Positions 1 through 6,985 of a DNA stretch of 11,856 nt are shown here, piece by piece. The position numbers were made by a program, and so were the translations under genes. The stretch is taken from positions 1 through 11,856 of the forward strand of contig CAMFZA010000035.1 of assembly GCA_946002345.1 (NCBI GenBank), in the 5' to 3' direction. This stretch comes from an uncultured Phascolarctobacterium sp. GTDB lineage: Bacteria; Bacillota; Negativicutes; Acidaminococcales; Acidaminococcaceae. Position 1 is the first letter of the stretch. The number at the start of each line of letters is the position of its first letter. The notes beneath the pieces were generated by a model that saw nothing but the letters and a program-made list of their open reading frames with translations, searched no databases and was not told the origin of the DNA.

Positions 1-98
1 GTGGTGAGGTTGCTCTTCAGCTTTTTTTTTGGTGCGTTGGTTTTTTCTGTGTACTTTGTATGTTGTTTTAGCTTTTTGATTGTTCCTCGTCTATTGTA

Positions 99-1133
99 TT
101 ACAGCATTTCTGCCATATCCTGCAGCATGCGCTGGGTTTTCTCCCAGCCCAGGCAGGGGTCGGTAATGGACTTGCCATACACGCCATCGCTGATAGCTTG
201 GCAGCCATCTTCAATATAGGACTCTACCATCAAGCCCTTCACAATGCTCTTAATATCTGCATTCAGCTTGCAGGAATTAACGATATCCTTGGCAATACGG
301 GGTTGTTCAGCCCATTTCTTACCAGAATTGTTGTGGTTAGTATCCACAATAATAGCAGGATTCTTCAGCTTGCGCTCTGCATACATAGCATACACATTGC
401 GCAGAATTTCGTAGTGATAGTTAGGATAGCTGTTGCCATAGGGGTCCACATAGCCACGCAGAATGGAGTGAGCCAGCTCGTTGCCCTTGGTGCGCACCTC
501 CCAGCCGCGGAAGAGGAATTCTTGCTCATGCTGAGCCGCAGCAACGCTGTTCAGCATAACGGACAAGTCGCCGGAGGTGGGGTTCTTCATGCCTACGGGA
601 ATGCCCACGCCGGAGGCGATCATACGGTGCAGCTGGTCCTCGCTGGAGCGAGCGCCCACTGCCGCATAGCTTAACAGGTCGGACAAATAACGGAAAACCT
701 CTGGATAAAGAATTTCCTCGGCGCCGGTCATGCCGGTTTCTTCAATGACACGTACATTCATCTTGCGGATGGCGATAATGCCGCCCAGCATATCCTCCTT
801 ACCATCCGGGGAGGGCTGGTGCAGCATACCCTTATAGCCTACGCCGATAGTGCGTGGCTTATTGGTGTACAGGCGCGGAACGATGTAGATTTTATCCTTA
901 ACCTTTTCCTGAACCTTGGCCAATCTATGTAAATAATCTAAAACTGCATCCTCATTATCGCTGGAGCATGGACCGATAACCATCAAAAAGCGGTCATCCT
1001 TACCCGTAAAAATATTTTTAATCTCCTCATCACGCTGCAGCTTCAACATTTTAGAAGCTTGGCTGATAGGATAGTCCTCCATCAACGCTTGGGGCGAGGG
1101 CAGGACCTTGATGAATTCCATTTGCATGCTCAT
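99..1133 (-). CDS. aroF: 3-deoxy-7-phosphoheptulonate (DAHP) synthase, class I alpha (AroF/G/H type)
   Basis: Condenses phosphoenolpyruvate with erythrose 4-phosphate, the first step of the shikimate pathway, in the cytoplasm. The 344-residue product is close to the ~350 residues of E. coli AroG. Metal ligands are visible in order: Cys56 (GPCSS), His267 (DTNHNNSGK), Glu304 (MVESYIEDG) and Asp325 (SITDPCLGW). Substrate-binding segments PRLYTNKPRT (86-95) and GARSSEDQ (160-167) are also present. The frame is open up to 1220, but the ATG at 1133 is chosen because an AGGAG sits 7-8 nt upstream and an earlier start would run into ilvN. It follows ilvN by 13 bp and its ribosome site overlaps the ilvN stop, so it is the third gene of the ilvBN operon. 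AroG-family effector-site residues (a Pro144/Ser174-like pair) look retained, so feedback control is plausible, but the effector (Phe, Tyr or Trp) cannot be read. The isoenzyme letter is therefore arbitrary. Confidence 0.95.
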   Translation of the reverse strand: MSMQMEFIKVLPSPQALMEDYPISQASKMLKLQRDEEIKNIFTGKDDRFLMVIGPCSSDNEDAVLDYLHRLAKVQEKVKDKIYIVPRLYTNKPRTIGVGYKGMLHQPSPDGKEDMLGGIIAIRKMNVRVIEETGMTGAEEILYPEVFRYLSDLLSYAAVGARSSEDQLHRMIASGVGIPVGMKNPTSGDLSVMLNSVAAAQHEQEFLFRGWEVRTKGNELAHSILRGYVDPYGNSYPNYHYEILRNVYAMYAERKLKNPAIIVDTNHNNSGKKWAEQPRIAKDIVNSCKLNADIKSIVKGLMVESYIEDGCQAISDGVYGKSITDPCLGWEKTQRMLQDMAEML

Positions 1134-1146
1134 AGCTTTTCTCCTT

Positions 1147-1647
1147 TTACATATTCTTAACAGGCACAGGACCTCTGGAAATAGCGATGGTACCGGTACG
1201 CGCGATTTCAATAATCTCAAATTGCGCCATCATCTCACAAATCGCTTCAATCTTGCCTTGGGAGCCTGTAATTTCAATAACAACGTTTTCAGGGCTAATA
1301 TCCACGATTTTACCGCGGAACACATCCACGATATTGCGAATATCCTTCAGAGTTTCTCTGTTGGCGCGCACCTTTAACAGCACCAGCTCGCGCACAATGG
1401 AATCAACCTCTCCCAAATTAACGATTTTAATGATATCAATCAGCTTGGAGAGCTGGTTAATAACCTGCTCCAGCTCATGCTTATCCTCTACAGAAACCTC
1501 GATGTTGATGCGAGTCACATCTGTTTCTTCCGTATAGCCTGCGGAAATGCTTTCAATATTGAAGGCACGGCGGCTGATAAGGCCGGATACGTGGGTCAAA
1601 ACACCGGGTTTATTGTCTACCAAAATAGCTAAATTATATTTTTTCAT
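1147..1647 (-). CDS. ilvN: acetolactate synthase small (regulatory) subunit
   Basis: Regulatory subunit of acetohydroxyacid synthase. It binds the catalytic subunit IlvB, raises its activity and confers feedback inhibition by valine. The 166 residues match the short bacterial IlvN/IlvH form. An N-terminal ACT domain (about 3-78) opens with LAILVDNKPGVLTHVSGLIS, containing the conserved NKPGVL turn and the RRAFNIES strand-helix. The C-terminal small-subunit domain (about 84-158) has RELVLLKV and the end segment ARTGTIAISRG. The start at 1647 has AGGAG about 9 nt upstream, placed inside the last codons of ilvB, and the gap to ilvB is only 5 bp. This predicts translational coupling and balanced subunit production. 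Sequence and context leave little doubt. Confidence 0.97.
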   Translation of the reverse strand: MKKYNLAILVDNKPGVLTHVSGLISRRAFNIESISAGYTEETDVTRINIEVSVEDKHELEQVINQLSKLIDIIKIVNLGEVDSIVRELVLLKVRANRETLKDIRNIVDVFRGKIVDISPENVVIEITGSQGKIEAICEMMAQFEIIEIARTGTIAISRGPVPVKNM

Positions 1648-1652
1648 TACTT

Positions 1653-3341
1653 TTATTCTCCTAATACCATGTTATCCAGCTGTGCACCAGGTGCAACCAT
1701 GGGCAATACGTCCTCATTAGGAGGCAGGATGACATCGATTAAGGTAGCACCCTCGCCCTCTAGAGCGGCCTGCAAATTAGCCTCAAAGCCATCCAAGCCT
1801 TGAATGCGCACGCCCTTAATACCCATGGCCTCTGCCAATTTTACGAAATCAACCTTGGTATCCATAATGGTGTTGGAGAAGCGATGGCCGTAGAACAGCT
1901 TTTGCCATTGGTAAACCATGCCCAAAACACTGTTATGCAAAAGCACAATTTTTACATCGATATTATTGTCGGCCATAGTAGCCAGCTCCTGAATGTTCAT
2001 CATCACGGAGCCATCACCGGTGAAGACCACAACCTTGTGCTCGGGCTTGGCCAGCTTAGCACCCATAGCAGCAGGCAGACCATAGCCCATGGTACCCAAA
2101 CCACCGGAGGTCAGGAATTGACGAGGCTTGCGGCTATTGAAGAATTGAGCAGCCCACATTTGGTGTTGGCCCACATCGGTTACTACGATGGTATCATCAT
2201 CCACAAGCTTGGAGACAGTTTCAATCAGCTGCTGGGGCAGAATGGTATTAGCTTCATGGTTATACGCAAAGGGATGCTCCTTATTCATAGCGATAACATG
2301 CTCGCGCCACTCCTGAATCTGCTTTTCGTAATTATCGCAGGAACGAATCATCAGGTTCAAGAAAATAGGCATGGACCAACGTAAATCACCAAAAACAGGA
2401 TATTCCACCGGCACATTCTTGTTGATTTCGGCTTTATCAACCTCAAAATGCACGATTTTGGCATTGGGCGCAAAGGCGCTAAGCTTGCCGGTTACCCGGT
2501 CATCAAAGCGAGCACCCAAGGTGATCAGCAAATCGCATTGCTGCACAGCCATGTTAGCCGCATAGGAGCCATGCATGCCCACCATGCCCAAGAAGCCCTC
2601 GTCGGAGGAGGGAACGCAGCCTAAGCCCATCAGGGAGGTGATCACAGGAATACCGGACATCTTGACAACCTCCCGGAACAGCCTGCTTTGCCCGGACAGA
2701 GTTAAGCCGCCACCAATGAAGAACAGAGGGCGTTTAGCATTTTTAATAGCCTCCACAGCAGCCACAATCTCTTCTTCCTTGCCAGTGAATTCGCCGGAAT
2801 AGCCACGCAGATTAACTGTCTTAGGATATTCATATTCAAATTGAGTAGAAAAAACGTCCTTAGCGATATCGATTACCACAGGGCCCGGACGGCCGGTACG
2901 AGCAATGAAAAAGGCCTCTTTAATAACCCGGGGCAGCTGCTCCACCTTTTTTACCAAATAATTATGCTTGGTAATCGGAGTGGTAATACCCACAATATCA
3001 GCCTCCTGGAAGGAATCCTTACCAATATAGGGATTGCCTACCTGGCCAGTAATGCAAACCATGGGAATAGAATCCATGTTCGCAGTGGCGATGCCGGTAA
3101 TCAGATTGGTAGCACCGGGGCCAGAGGTAGCAAAGCAAACGCCCACCTTGCCCGTAGCTCTAGCATAGCCATCAGCGGCGTGCACTGCACCCTGCTCATG
3201 GCGAGTCAAAATATGGGGAAATTTAGCCTGGTAAACTGCATCATATAAGTCCAACACTGCGCCACCAGGATAACCAAAAACAATGTCAACCTCTTCTCGT
3301 CTCAGGCTTTCTAAAATAGCCTGTGCGCCATTCATCAACAA
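1653..3341 (-). CDS. ilvB: acetolactate synthase large (catalytic) subunit
   Basis: ThDP-, FAD- and Mg-dependent enzyme that joins two pyruvates to acetolactate, or pyruvate and 2-ketobutyrate to acetohydroxybutyrate, the first shared step of valine, leucine and isoleucine synthesis. The 562 residues are full length. The N-terminal ThDP-pyrimidine domain has GYPGGAVLDLYD (23-34) and the catalytic Glu49 in TRHEQGAVHAADGYAR. The central FAD/DHS-like domain spans roughly 190-330. The C-terminal ThDP-diphosphate domain has GDGS (442-445) and LLHNSVLGMVYQWQ (467-480). The UUG at 3341 is taken as start because a strong GGGAGGAG lies 7 nt upstream. The in-frame ATG at 3335 would sit 13 nt from it and adds or removes only two residues. 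First gene of the ilvB-ilvN-DAHP synthase operon, with its own promoter and a structured leader upstream. Confidence 0.97.
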   Translation of the reverse strand: MLMNGAQAILESLRREEVDIVFGYPGGAVLDLYDAVYQAKFPHILTRHEQGAVHAADGYARATGKVGVCFATSGPGATNLITGIATANMDSIPMVCITGQVGNPYIGKDSFQEADIVGITTPITKHNYLVKKVEQLPRVIKEAFFIARTGRPGPVVIDIAKDVFSTQFEYEYPKTVNLRGYSGEFTGKEEEIVAAVEAIKNAKRPLFFIGGGLTLSGQSRLFREVVKMSGIPVITSLMGLGCVPSSDEGFLGMVGMHGSYAANMAVQQCDLLITLGARFDDRVTGKLSAFAPNAKIVHFEVDKAEINKNVPVEYPVFGDLRWSMPIFLNLMIRSCDNYEKQIQEWREHVIAMNKEHPFAYNHEANTILPQQLIETVSKLVDDDTIVVTDVGQHQMWAAQFFNSRKPRQFLTSGGLGTMGYGLPAAMGAKLAKPEHKVVVFTGDGSVMMNIQELATMADNNIDVKIVLLHNSVLGMVYQWQKLFYGHRFSNTIMDTKVDFVKLAEAMGIKGVRIQGLDGFEANLQAALEGEGATLIDVILPPNEDVLPMVAPGAQLDNMVLGE

Positions 3342-3449
3342 GAGATAACTCCTCCCAACCTAGAAAATATATAATCTCTTTAATTAACCTATTATAATCA
3401 CACCGTACAACTATGGGCTGCCAGCCATTCTAAACAGCAAGTCAGCTTC

Positions 3450-3490
3450 GGTAGTACCTGTATGCTATGTATCTCCTACAGAAGTACACC
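3450..3490 (-). promoter_or_regulatory. stem-loop in the ilvB 5' leader
   Basis: Within the predicted ~175 nt leader of the ilvB operon the transcript can fold as GGT-GUAC-(UU bulge)-CUGUA, a 14 nt loop, UACAG-GUAC-(U bulge)-ACC. That gives about 12 base pairs. The loop contains GGAG. No T-run follows, so it is not an intrinsic terminator by itself. No T-box consensus (AGGGUGGNACCGCG) was seen in the leader. It may be a regulatory or 5'-stabilising structure; this role is inferred. Confidence 0.45.
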
Positions 3491-3522
3491 ACAACTGTAA
3501 AAGAAGGTAGATAATTACTCTA

Positions 3523-3551
3523 ATTGTAGCACATTCTGTTACTGTAAGCAA
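3523..3551 (-). promoter_or_regulatory. sigma-70-type promoter of the ilvB-ilvN-DAHP synthase operon
   Basis: Read on the minus strand: -35 TTGCTT (3546-3551), a spacer of exactly 17 nt, -10 TACAAT (3523-3528), preceded by TGC to form an extended -10. Transcription would start near 3516, giving a leader of about 175 nt before the UUG of ilvB. This is the best promoter match in the gap between the ilv operon and its upstream neighbour. Confidence 0.75.
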
Positions 3552-3568
3552 TTAAAAATAGTAATAGC

Positions 3569-3599
3569 GTGTAATTCTTTTTTGCAAAATTCTTTACAC
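3569..3599. repeat. inverted repeat GTGTAA-N19-TTACAC upstream of the ilvB promoter
   Basis: A 31 bp symmetrical site with 6 bp perfect arms, centred near 3584. It contains the palindrome TTTTGCAAAA (3580-3589) just off the centre. It lies 18-48 bp upstream of the ilvB -35 box, where an activator would bind. The spacing differs from a TyrR box (TGTAAA-N6-TTTACA). It may be an operator; it is AT-rich, so chance symmetry is possible. Confidence 0.3.
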
Positions 3600-3636
3600 T
3601 TTTTGTCTATTTTGCTCTTTGTCAAAGCTAAACAGC

Positions 3637-3686
3637 AAAAAAAGGCTAGCGCTACTGACCATTGCAGTCAGCAGCGCTAGCTTTTT
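3637..3686 (-). terminator. intrinsic, bidirectional terminator (family copy 1)
   Basis: Stem GCTAGCGCT / AGCGCTAGC plus CTGAC / GTCAG with one A-C mismatch, a 7 nt loop, seven A on the left and five T on the right. On the minus strand it ends the AlaX-TudS-like transcript before the ilvB promoter. Its arms are nearly identical to hairpins at 7072-7125 and 9131-9180. Confidence 0.85.
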
Positions 3687-3700
3687 ACTTGATTTTATAG

Positions 3701-3740
3701 TGAACTCCTGTTTCGAGTAACGTTTCGTTACAGGAGTTCA
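3701..3740. repeat. bulged inverted repeat downstream of the DUF523 gene
   Basis: Perfect 10 bp arms TGAACTCCTG (3701-3710) and CAGGAGTTCA (3731-3740). Directly inside the right arm lies a second perfect hairpin TAACG-TTT-CGTTA (3718-3730), so the two helices stack with a 7 nt bulge (3711-3717) on one side. There is no T-run. It lies between the DUF523 stop and terminator copy 1, hence in the 3' UTR of that transcript. Function unknown; it could be an RNA stability structure or a protein-binding palindrome. Confidence 0.55.
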
Positions 3741-3773
3741 ATTCAGTATCTTTGTACCCATGCAACGAGCAAC

Positions 3774-4253
3774 TCAAAGCAGCTTGTCAAGCAGCTCCGG
3801 AGTCAAATCCTCCTCACCATAGACTTTGATACCTAAGCTGGTGAGCAATGCTGATGTAACTCCCTTTCCTGCAATGGTCTTGCCAGAAAAAGTGCCATCG
3901 TAAATAGCTTTGCTGCCGCAGGAGGGACTGCGTTGCTTTAAGATAGCTACGGTGATGCCCTTTTCCTTGCACAGCTGCGCACATTTTTGCGCGCCCTCAA
4001 CAAAGGCTGTGGTAACATCCTGTCCTTCTTTATTCACGACTTTAGCCTTGCCCAGCAGCACATCAGCTCCACTTCCTCCCTTAATCTCGGCAGGAGGGCG
4101 GGGCGTGGGCAAACCGCCGCTTACTTCAGGACAGAATGGCAAAATCTCTTCTCCCTTACCCTTAGCCAACAGCGCCAAAAGCAAGGTGCAGGGGTTGCCA
4201 TCACCATTATAACGCACAGGATGATTCAATAAACACGCACTGACGAGAATCAT
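3774..4253 (-). CDS. DUF523 / TudS-like [4Fe-4S] protein (putative thiouracil desulfurase)
   Basis: The 159 residues carry the full DUF523 signature: VSACLLN..VRYNGDGN (4-20), FCPEVSGGLPTPRPPAEI (40-57) and ILKQRSPSCGS (104-114). The three conserved cysteines Cys7, Cys41 and Cys112 are positioned like the cluster ligands of TudS. TudS is the DUF523 member known to remove sulfur from 2-thiouracil with a [4Fe-4S] cluster that keeps one open iron site. By family knowledge this is a cytoplasmic sulfur-removing enzyme of thiolated pyrimidine salvage; the substrate here is inferred. Its ATG overlaps the TGA of the upstream AlaX-like gene by 4 bp (ATGA). No good Shine-Dalgarno is seen, so translation should depend on coupling to that gene. 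Followed by a bulged inverted repeat and terminator copy 1. Confidence 0.85.
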   Translation of the reverse strand: MILVSACLLNHPVRYNGDGNPCTLLLALLAKGKGEEILPFCPEVSGGLPTPRPPAEIKGGSGADVLLGKAKVVNKEGQDVTTAFVEGAQKCAQLCKEKGITVAILKQRSPSCGSKAIYDGTFSGKTIAGKGVTSALLTSLGIKVYGEEDLTPELLDKLL

Positions 4254-5452
4254 TTTACCAGCTTCTCCACTACCGTGGCCAGCTTCGCTTCCCAGTCAGC
4301 GCAGTAGTCACTGCCGCCTTGGGCGCAGTCGCTCTTGCCGCCGCCGCGGCCTGAGAAGGCCGCGTTCAGCTCCTTCATCACCCCGCGACAATCGACGCTG
4401 GTATTCGGTCCTGCTACCGCAGCGTAGCTAATACGCTCTGGCTTAGCTGCTACCAAAAGGCCCAGCGTATTTTCGTGTGCAGTGAGCTTGGGGATGAAAG
4501 CCTTGATATCCTTGGCATCGAAGCCGTCCAAGGGCCAAGCGACCACCCTGACGCCCTTGGCGTCGGTAGGCGCAGCGGCCATGATCTCTGCCAGCTGCTT
4601 TTCATTCATAGCCAGCAGCTTGCTCTTTACCGCCTCCAGCTGGGCCTGCATGTCTGCCTTCAGCTTTTCGATGTGCTCCGGCCCCAGCTCCGGCTTGGTG
4701 GACATAGATTGAGCCATCTTTAGCAGGGTGCTGTTCTTCTTATCCATGTCCAGCAGCGCACGCCGTCCGCACAAGAATTCTACCCGGCAGCCACCCTTAT
4801 GCTTTTCGTGACGCAGCACCTTCACGCTGCCAATCATGCCTGTAAAAGGAGGATGGGTGCCGCAGCAGGTGCAGATGTCCGCTCCTTCCACACTAACAAT
4901 GCGCAAAGTGCCAGTCAGCTTGTCGTTGAATTTGCGCATTTTATCCTTCAGCTTCACAGCCTCGGTGCTATCCATATAATCAACACTTACAGGACGGTTA
5001 TCCCAAATAATTTCGTTAGTGAAGAGCTCTGCCTTAAGCAAATCCTCTTCCGTCAGCTCCTTATCCAAATCGATAAAAACGCTGTCCTCATTCATATGAA
5101 AGCCCACATTATGGGCTTCAAACAGCTTCCAGCAGGCGAAGGAAAAAATATGCTCACCCAAATGCTGCTGCATTCTGTCAAGGCGCACGTTCCAATCCAG
5201 CACTGCCTTAACGGGAATGCCAACGGGTAAGGGCTCGGCGCATTCGTGATAAATATGTCCCTCTTTTTCGGATACATGCTCCACCACAATATCATTAATT
5301 TTGCCTCTGTCGCTGAGCTGACCGCCACCTTCCGGGAAGAATACGGTCTGGTCCAATTCCACTAAATATTTGCCATCCTTTTGGGTGCAGCCAGTAACAA
5401 TGGCCTCACACTCTTTAAGCATGGAATTATTTTCAAAAAGCTTTGCTGTCAT
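4250..5452 (-). CDS. alanyl-tRNA editing protein, AlaX-type with DHHA1 domain
   Basis: Stand-alone relative of the alanyl-tRNA synthetase editing domain, expected to hydrolyse Ser- or Gly-tRNA(Ala) in trans in the cytoplasm. The 400 residues match the long AlaX form. The N-terminal beta-barrel has FFPEGGGQLSDRG (38-50), typical of the AlaRS editing region. The zinc site is HLGEH (His97, His101) plus CCGTH (Cys196, His200). A charged, probably helical linker spans about 240-290. The C-terminal DHHA1 domain ends with GRGGGKSDCAQGG (368-380). The ATG at 5452 has a G-rich GAGGGGG 7-8 nt upstream. First gene of a two-gene operon; its TGA overlaps the start of the DUF523 gene. An imperfect hairpin lies in its short leader. 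Amino-acid specificity cannot be read from sequence. Confidence 0.9.
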   Translation of the reverse strand: MTAKLFENNSMLKECEAIVTGCTQKDGKYLVELDQTVFFPEGGGQLSDRGKINDIVVEHVSEKEGHIYHECAEPLPVGIPVKAVLDWNVRLDRMQQHLGEHIFSFACWKLFEAHNVGFHMNEDSVFIDLDKELTEEDLLKAELFTNEIIWDNRPVSVDYMDSTEAVKLKDKMRKFNDKLTGTLRIVSVEGADICTCCGTHPPFTGMIGSVKVLRHEKHKGGCRVEFLCGRRALLDMDKKNSTLLKMAQSMSTKPELGPEHIEKLKADMQAQLEAVKSKLLAMNEKQLAEIMAAAPTDAKGVRVVAWPLDGFDAKDIKAFIPKLTAHENTLGLLVAAKPERISYAAVAGPNTSVDCRGVMKELNAAFSGRGGGKSDCAQGGSDYCADWEAKLATVVEKLVK

Positions 5453-5466
5453 ACTTATTCCCCCTC

Positions 5467-5487
5467 GAGCGCAGTCAACTGCGCCTC
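5467..5487 (-). promoter_or_regulatory. leader hairpin abutting the AlaX gene ribosome site
   Basis: GCGCAG-TCAA-CTGCGC (5469-5484) forms a 6 bp GC-rich stem with a tetraloop, extendable by GAG/CTC with one bulge. On the transcript it ends right next to the GAGGGGG Shine-Dalgarno of the AlaX gene. It could modulate ribosome access or protect the 5' end; no homology to a known riboswitch was recognised. Confidence 0.4.
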
Positions 5488-5510
5488 TAAATCTAAAATC
5501 TACTAAGGAT

Positions 5511-5516
5511 ATTGTA
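5511..5516 (-). promoter_or_regulatory. extended -10 of the AlaX operon promoter
   Basis: Minus-strand TGG-TACAAT is an extended -10 box; the -35 region 17 nt upstream (ATCACA) is poor. It predicts a start near 5504 and a ~52 nt leader. Confidence 0.5.
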
Positions 5517-5538
5517 CCACTTCAGCGGAAAAATGTGA

Positions 5539-5544
5539 TATAAT
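5539..5544 (+). promoter_or_regulatory. extended -10 of the HAD/phosphoesterase operon promoter
   Basis: TGA-TATAAT is a perfect extended -10 hexamer; no good -35 is present at 17 nt. Transcription would start near 5551, about 45 nt before the HAD ATG. It overlaps the -35 zone of the divergent AlaX promoter. Confidence 0.6.
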
Positions 5545-5595
5545 CAAATTACATTTTGCAAAAAATTTCACTTTATACGAAGCGAGGAAAAATAA

Positions 5596-6255
5596 ATGTA
5601 TCAAAATTTACTCTTTGATTTGGATGGCACTTTGACTAATTCCGCCGAGGGCATTACCAAATGCGTGCAAAACGCACTGCATCTTATGGGCATCGAGGAG
5701 CCTGATTTGAAGAAGCTGGAGGTTTTTATCGGACCGCCCCTGCGTGCCAGCTACATGAAATATTATGGTATGACGGCAGAGCAGGCCGAGGAAGGCATTG
5801 AGCTGTACCGCCAGCGCTACACTGATATTGGTATTTGGGAAAACAAGGTTTATCCCGGCATGATGGAGCTTTTGGGCCTGCTAAAGCAAAATGGCTTCCG
5901 CTTGGGCATGTGCACCGCTAAGCCGGAGGTTTTTGCAGTACGCATTGCCGAGCATTTTGGCTTCAACGACTTTTTGGTTGATGTTACTGGCTGCAGTCTA
6001 GATGGTCACACGGATAACAAAGCGCTGGTAGTGGCCGAGTCCCTGCGCAAATGGGGCTTGGATACGCCGGAGAAAAAGGCTACCGTGGCTCTTGTAGGCG
6101 ACCGTCGGGAGGATGTTATGGCCGCTCATGCCAATGGCATTGCCTGCATCGGTGTGGGCTTTGGCTTTGCTGCGCCCGGAGAGCTCGAGGAGGCTGGCTG
6201 CGAGCATTATGCCAAAACCATGGCCGACTTAAAGGATTTGCTCTTGGCAAAATAA
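5596..6255 (+). CDS. HAD-superfamily phosphatase (phosphoglycolate phosphatase-like)
   Basis: Cytoplasmic haloacid dehalogenase-fold hydrolase of 219 residues, the usual length for Gph/PGP-like subfamily IA enzymes. Motif I is FDLDGTLTNS with nucleophile Asp8 and acid/base Asp10. A helical cap spans about 17-85, motif II is CTAKP (Thr107), motif III is Lys142, and motif IV is VGDRREDV (Asp169, Asp173). GAGG 9 nt upstream of the ATG at 5596 supports the start. It opens a two-gene plus-strand unit with the phosphoesterase 37 bp downstream; no terminator lies between them. Substrate is not determinable: phosphoglycolate, a nucleotide or another sugar phosphate are all possible. Confidence 0.9.
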   Translation: MYQNLLFDLDGTLTNSAEGITKCVQNALHLMGIEEPDLKKLEVFIGPPLRASYMKYYGMTAEQAEEGIELYRQRYTDIGIWENKVYPGMMELLGLLKQNGFRLGMCTAKPEVFAVRIAEHFGFNDFLVDVTGCSLDGHTDNKALVVAESLRKWGLDTPEKKATVALVGDRREDVMAAHANGIACIGVGFGFAAPGELEEAGCEHYAKTMADLKDLLLAK

Positions 6256-6292
6256 TGCCGGCAACTAAATTTAGCTTTACAATGAGGTTTGT

Positions 6293-6985
6293 ATGAATAT
6301 TTATGCCATTGGCGACCTGCATTTATCCGGGGAGCCACCCACCAAGCCCATGGAAGTTTTTGGGGCATACTGGCTGGGTCACAAGGAAAAAATAAAGAAT
6401 AATTGGCTCAACACGGTGCAAGCTGCTGATACAGTCATTGTCTGTGGGGACATTAGCTGGGCCATGGGGATAAAAAATGCAGCAGAGGATTTGGCTTGGC
6501 TGGCGCAGTTGCCCGGGCGCAAGCTCCTGCTCCGTGGCAATCATGACTATTGGTGGTCCAGTCTAGCCAAAATGCAACAGCTTTATGGAGAAAACTATGA
6601 GTTTCTCCAAAATGACTGCATTATGGTTGGTGATACTGCCATTTGTGGCACTCGCGGTTGGGTTTTACCCTCATCGGAAAACTTTACTCCTGAGGATGAA
6701 AAAATCTATAAGCGAGAAGCATTACGTTTGCGGCTGTCCTTAGAAGCGGCCACAAAAAATAATCCGGCTCGTATAATTGTAGCGATGCACTATCCGCCCC
6801 TTTTCGCGGCGGAGGAACACACCCTTTTTACCAATCTGTTGGAGCAGTACCAGGTGCAGCACTGTGTTTACGGACATATCCATGGCGAAAACCATGTGCT
6901 AACCTTTGAGGGAGAGCGTGCCGGGGTCAATTATAAGCTGGTGAGCTGCGATACCCAGGGCTTTGAATTGACGCGAATCTTATAA
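6293..6985 (+). CDS. calcineurin-like metallophosphoesterase
   Basis: Two-metal phosphoesterase of 230 residues with the complete motif set: GDLH (Asp8, His10), CGD (Asp53), RGNHD (Asn83, His84), MHYPP (His166) and YGHIH (His195, His197). No signal peptide, so cytoplasmic. The ATG at 6293 is preceded by GAGG 6 nt upstream. It lies 37 bp after the HAD gene on the same strand, probably co-transcribed, and ends with tandem TAA codons ahead of a bidirectional terminator. The substrate is unknown; the family includes phosphodiesterases, nucleotidases and protein phosphatases. Confidence 0.9.
   Translation: MNIYAIGDLHLSGEPPTKPMEVFGAYWLGHKEKIKNNWLNTVQAADTVIVCGDISWAMGIKNAAEDLAWLAQLPGRKLLLRGNHDYWWSSLAKMQQLYGENYEFLQNDCIMVGDTAICGTRGWVLPSSENFTPEDEKIYKREALRLRLSLEAATKNNPARIIVAMHYPPLFAAEEHTLFTNLLEQYQVQHCVYGHIHGENHVLTFEGERAGVNYKLVSCDTQGFELTRIL

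Noticed and set aside
1..98. Lysine-rich open frame on the minus strand downstream of DAHP synthase
   Set aside because: GAGG is present but only non-standard ATC/ATA codons could start it, it is cut by the window edge and no family is recognisable.
1134..1220. N-terminal extension of the DAHP synthase reading frame
   Set aside because: It overlaps the end of ilvN, does not resemble the family N-terminus, and the ATG at 1133 has a proper ribosome site.
1800..2384. 194-codon plus-strand open frame opposite ilvB, and similar long frames opposite gatB, DAHP synthase and the PheC-like gene
   Set aside because: They lie antisense to conserved genes, show no recognisable domain or ribosome site, and are explained by codon usage of the real genes.
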